The notes beneath the pieces are model-generated. The model saw only the letters and a program-made list of their open reading frames with translations. It made no database searches and was not told the origin of the DNA. Positions 6,881 through 8,299 of a stretch of DNA of 8,299 bases are shown here, piece after piece. Each line of letters begins with the position of its first letter. The first letter of the stretch is position 1. Position numbers and translations under genes: made by a program. Source of the DNA: Bryobacterales bacterium (lineage in GTDB: Bacteria; Acidobacteriota; Terriglobia; Bryobacterales; Bryobacteraceae); contig JANXQZ010000641.1 in assembly GCA_025353235.1 (NCBI GenBank), forward strand, positions 1 to 8,299. The letters are read 5' to 3'.

Positions 6881-6939
6881 AGCAGCCGGAATTGGCTTCT
6901 GCCCGACGAAGCAGCATATCGCGCAGGGCAACAAACTAA

Positions 6940-7764
6940 ATGCCCATCCCCCTCAACGAATCCTATGCATTTTGCCGCCGCATCGCCCGAACGCGCGCGC
7001 ACAACTTCTACTACTCCTTCATCCTCCTCTCGCGCGACCAGAAGAACGCAATGTGCGCCATCTACGCATTCATGCGCTTCTGTGACGACCTAAGTGACGA
7101 GCAAGGTGCCAATCTCTCAGCCATTGCGGAATGGCAACGACAATTAGACGCCGCCCTAGAAGGCCGCTACGCTGACCACCCTCTCTGGCCAGCGTTTCAC
7201 GATGCCATCCAGCGCTACGCCATCCCGCGCGAATATTTCCACCAAATGATCGAGGGCGTTAGTTCCGACCTGGAGCCGCACACATTTGAAACCTTCCATC
7301 AGCTCTATCGCTATTGCTATCAGGTGGCCAGCGTAGTGGGCCTAACCACCATCCATATTTTTGGGTTCGATTCGCCGGAGGCCTTGCCCCTGGCGGAAAA
7401 GTGCGGCATCGCCTTTCAGCTCACAAACATCTTACGAGACGTGCGCGAAGATGCCGATAACGGCCGGGTCTACCTACCCTCCGAAGACCTCGAACACTTC
7501 GGCGCGGACCTTCGCAAGCACAACGGCAACTTCGTCCGGTTAATGAGTTTCGAAGCCGCCCGAGCACGCGACTACTACCAGCAGTCGCAGCCTCTGATCG
7601 ATCTGATCCACAAGCGCAGTCGGCCCTCGCTCTGGGCTTTGATTCAGATCTACCGAAAATTGCTGGAGCGCATCGAGCGTTCAAACTTCGATGTTTTGGA
7701 CCGACGGATCAGCTTGCCTGCTTGGGAAAAATTGAGCATCGTCGCGCGTGCCGCCGTAAGATAA
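6940..7764 (+). CDS. hpnD: presqualene diphosphate synthase HpnD
   Basis: This 274-residue squalene/phytoene synthase-family protein matches HpnD, which condenses two farnesyl diphosphates to presqualene diphosphate, the first step of the HpnCDE squalene route. The substrate-binding FYYSFILLSR segment precedes the first Asp-rich motif D49-D-L-S-D53-E. The second motif is QLTNILRDVREDADNGRVYLP (split here as Q160-D167 and V168 onward), with D167 and D171 as metal ligands; QVASVVG begins at Q128. The LTNILRDVRED form distinguishes it from HpnC, and the length is normal. The ATG lies directly after a TAA and has no convincing Shine-Dalgarno sequence. Unlike other genes here it is separated from its partner by 251 nt of repeats and hairpins, so its expression may be uncoupled from hpnC. 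hpnE, usually the next gene, is absent, and 159 nt of featureless sequence follow. Phytoene synthase is a less likely alternative given hpnC and shc nearby. Confidence 0.94.
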   Translation: MPIPLNESYAFCRRIARTRAHNFYYSFILLSRDQKNAMCAIYAFMRFCDDLSDEQGANLSAIAEWQRQLDAALEGRYADHPLWPAFHDAIQRYAIPREYFHQMIEGVSSDLEPHTFETFHQLYRYCYQVASVVGLTTIHIFGFDSPEALPLAEKCGIAFQLTNILRDVREDADNGRVYLPSEDLEHFGADLRKHNGNFVRLMSFEAARARDYYQQSQPLIDLIHKRSRPSLWALIQIYRKLLERIERSNFDVLDRRISLPAWEKLSIVARAAVR

Positions 7765-7910
7765 CGGGTACTCCGAAAGATCTGCGTGGCCAAATTCTCG
7801 ATAACAAAAATCATCCAACTCTATGTCCCCTTCTCCCAATAACTTGCAAAATTAGAAGCCCTCGACTCCCCGCCCCCTCTGCTACCGTCATCTCGGGTGC
7901 AAGCCCACTC

Positions 7911-7916
7911 AAGGAG
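7911..7916 (+). promoter_or_regulatory. strong ribosome binding site
   Basis: AAGGAG lies 7 nt before ATG 7924. It is the best Shine-Dalgarno match I found in the window and fixes the start of the last gene, which is initiated independently rather than coupled to hpnD. Confidence 0.75.
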
Positions 7917-7923
7917 ACCCCCT

Positions 7924-8299
7924 ATGCATTCCGCATCCCCCTCGCAAGACGCCCGCCGCACCGGACCGCGCACGCCCGAAGGCAAGGCCCGAGCCGCCGC
8001 CAACTCACGCAGGCACGGCCTCTGCGCGAAGGACGTCATCATCGCAACCCCCCAAGAGCAGACCGAATTCGACGAACTCCTCTCCCTCCACCTCGCCCAA
8101 GTAAAACCGAACGGCAGCGTCGAGCAAATCATTTTCGATCAGATGATCGCAGACACTTGGAACCTGCTCCGCATTCGCCGTCTTGAAACCGCGCTGAACC
8201 AAGGCATAGATCCTCTCGCCGCGCTCGACGACGAAGCCCTCAAATCCAAACTCGACCGCATCGCCCGCCACCGCACCCGCATCGAGCGTTCCTATTTCA
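7924..8299 (+). CDS. uncharacterised 'RTPEGKAR...HGL' family protein (3' truncated by window)
   Basis: From ATG 7924 the frame is open for 125 codons and runs off the right edge with no stop. It begins with a short polar segment followed by GPRTPEGKARAAANSRRHG (residues 14-32), a basic motif found at the N-terminus of a large family of hypothetical proteins that I associate with Acidobacteriota and Planctomycetes. The rest (for example QIIFDQMIADTWNLLRIRRLE) appears helical, charged and soluble, with no signal peptide or membrane segment. The function is unknown. The basic N-terminus with 'TPEGKA..N..KHGL' character recalls small phage or mobile-element DNA-binding proteins, but I would not assign that role. 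Codons lean heavily to C in the third position, more than in shc. It is not obviously part of the hopanoid operon, being 159 nt from hpnD with its own ribosome binding site. Confidence 0.8.
   Translation, partial: MHSASPSQDARRTGPRTPEGKARAAANSRRHGLCAKDVIIATPQEQTEFDELLSLHLAQVKPNGSVEQIIFDQMIADTWNLLRIRRLETALNQGIDPLAALDDEALKSKLDRIARHRTRIERSYF

Larger units (their letters stand above)
6688..6939 (+). other. open frame bridging hpnC and hpnD (83 codons, doubtful gene)
   Basis: An ATG overlaps the hpnC stop (TAATG, 6686-6690), and the frame stays open until TAA 6937-6939, which abuts the hpnD ATG at 6940. The product would be MPQQCTRKPLQ and so on, first a run of near-heptads rich in Q, C and T translated from the 21-bp repeat, then an arginine-rich segment from the hairpins. 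The composition looks like translated non-coding DNA, and no domain is recognisable. Its only plausible function is to carry ribosomes from hpnC to hpnD, which has no good Shine-Dalgarno sequence of its own. It may equally be a chance open frame. Confidence 0.2.

Noticed and set aside
6611..6934. 107-codon - strand frame with heptads such as LECTVEA, suggestive of a coiled coil
   Set aside because: The heptad follows automatically from a 21-bp DNA repeat read in any frame. It overlaps the hpnC end and the hairpins, and nothing else supports a protein.
7765..7923. Promoter for the last gene, with TTGCAA at 7844-7849 as a -35 box
   Set aside because: No acceptable -10 hexamer lies 16-18 nt downstream. 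I see no clear promoter or terminator in this spacer.
7722..8186. 154-codon + strand frame overlapping the hpnD end and the last gene
   Set aside because: The product is an arginine- and proline-rich shadow. The frame from 7924 has a strong ribosome binding site and a recognised family motif instead.

Overview
The window is a hopanoid (bacterial triterpenoid) biosynthesis locus read entirely on the + strand. It carries squalene-hopene cyclase (shc/hpnF), hpnA, hpnG, two adjacent zinc-dependent medium-chain dehydrogenases, hpnC and hpnD. The last 20 codons of an upstream gene (perhaps ispH) lie at the left edge, and a truncated gene of a widespread uncharacterised family at the right edge. Moderately high GC, this gene set and the right-edge 'RTPEGKAR...HGL' protein fit an Acidobacteriota-like soil bacterium. 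That assignment is inference; no rRNA or other phylogenetic marker is present.

Layout: 1-63 is the tail of the upstream gene, overlapping shc by ATGA. shc is followed 3 nt later by hpnA, which overlaps hpnG by ATGA. hpnG runs, with a short gap or overlap depending on the start chosen, into the first dehydrogenase. That gene overlaps the second dehydrogenase by GTGA, and hpnC starts 6 nt after it. This packing indicates one translationally coupled operon whose promoter lies left of the window. A 251-nt gap (6689-6939) then separates hpnC from hpnD. It holds six tandem copies of a roughly 21-bp repeat with a palindromic core, followed by three back-to-back perfect hairpins. After hpnD there is a 159-nt spacer with no convincing terminator or promoter, then a gene with a strong ribosome binding site that runs off the right edge.

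Pathway: HpnD and HpnC, with HpnE (not in the window), make squalene from farnesyl diphosphate via presqualene diphosphate and hydroxysqualene. Shc cyclises squalene to hopene. HpnH (not in the window) would add adenosine to hopene, and HpnG removes adenine so that the side chain can become ribosylhopane. The next step to bacteriohopanetetrol is the reduction of a sugar aldehyde to a polyol, for which I know of no generally accepted enzyme. Two polyol-dehydrogenase-like enzymes with complete zinc sites directly after hpnG are therefore good candidates for this or a related side-chain redox step. This is the main biological hypothesis of the window. The repeat and hairpin block between hpnC and hpnD is the main structural oddity.
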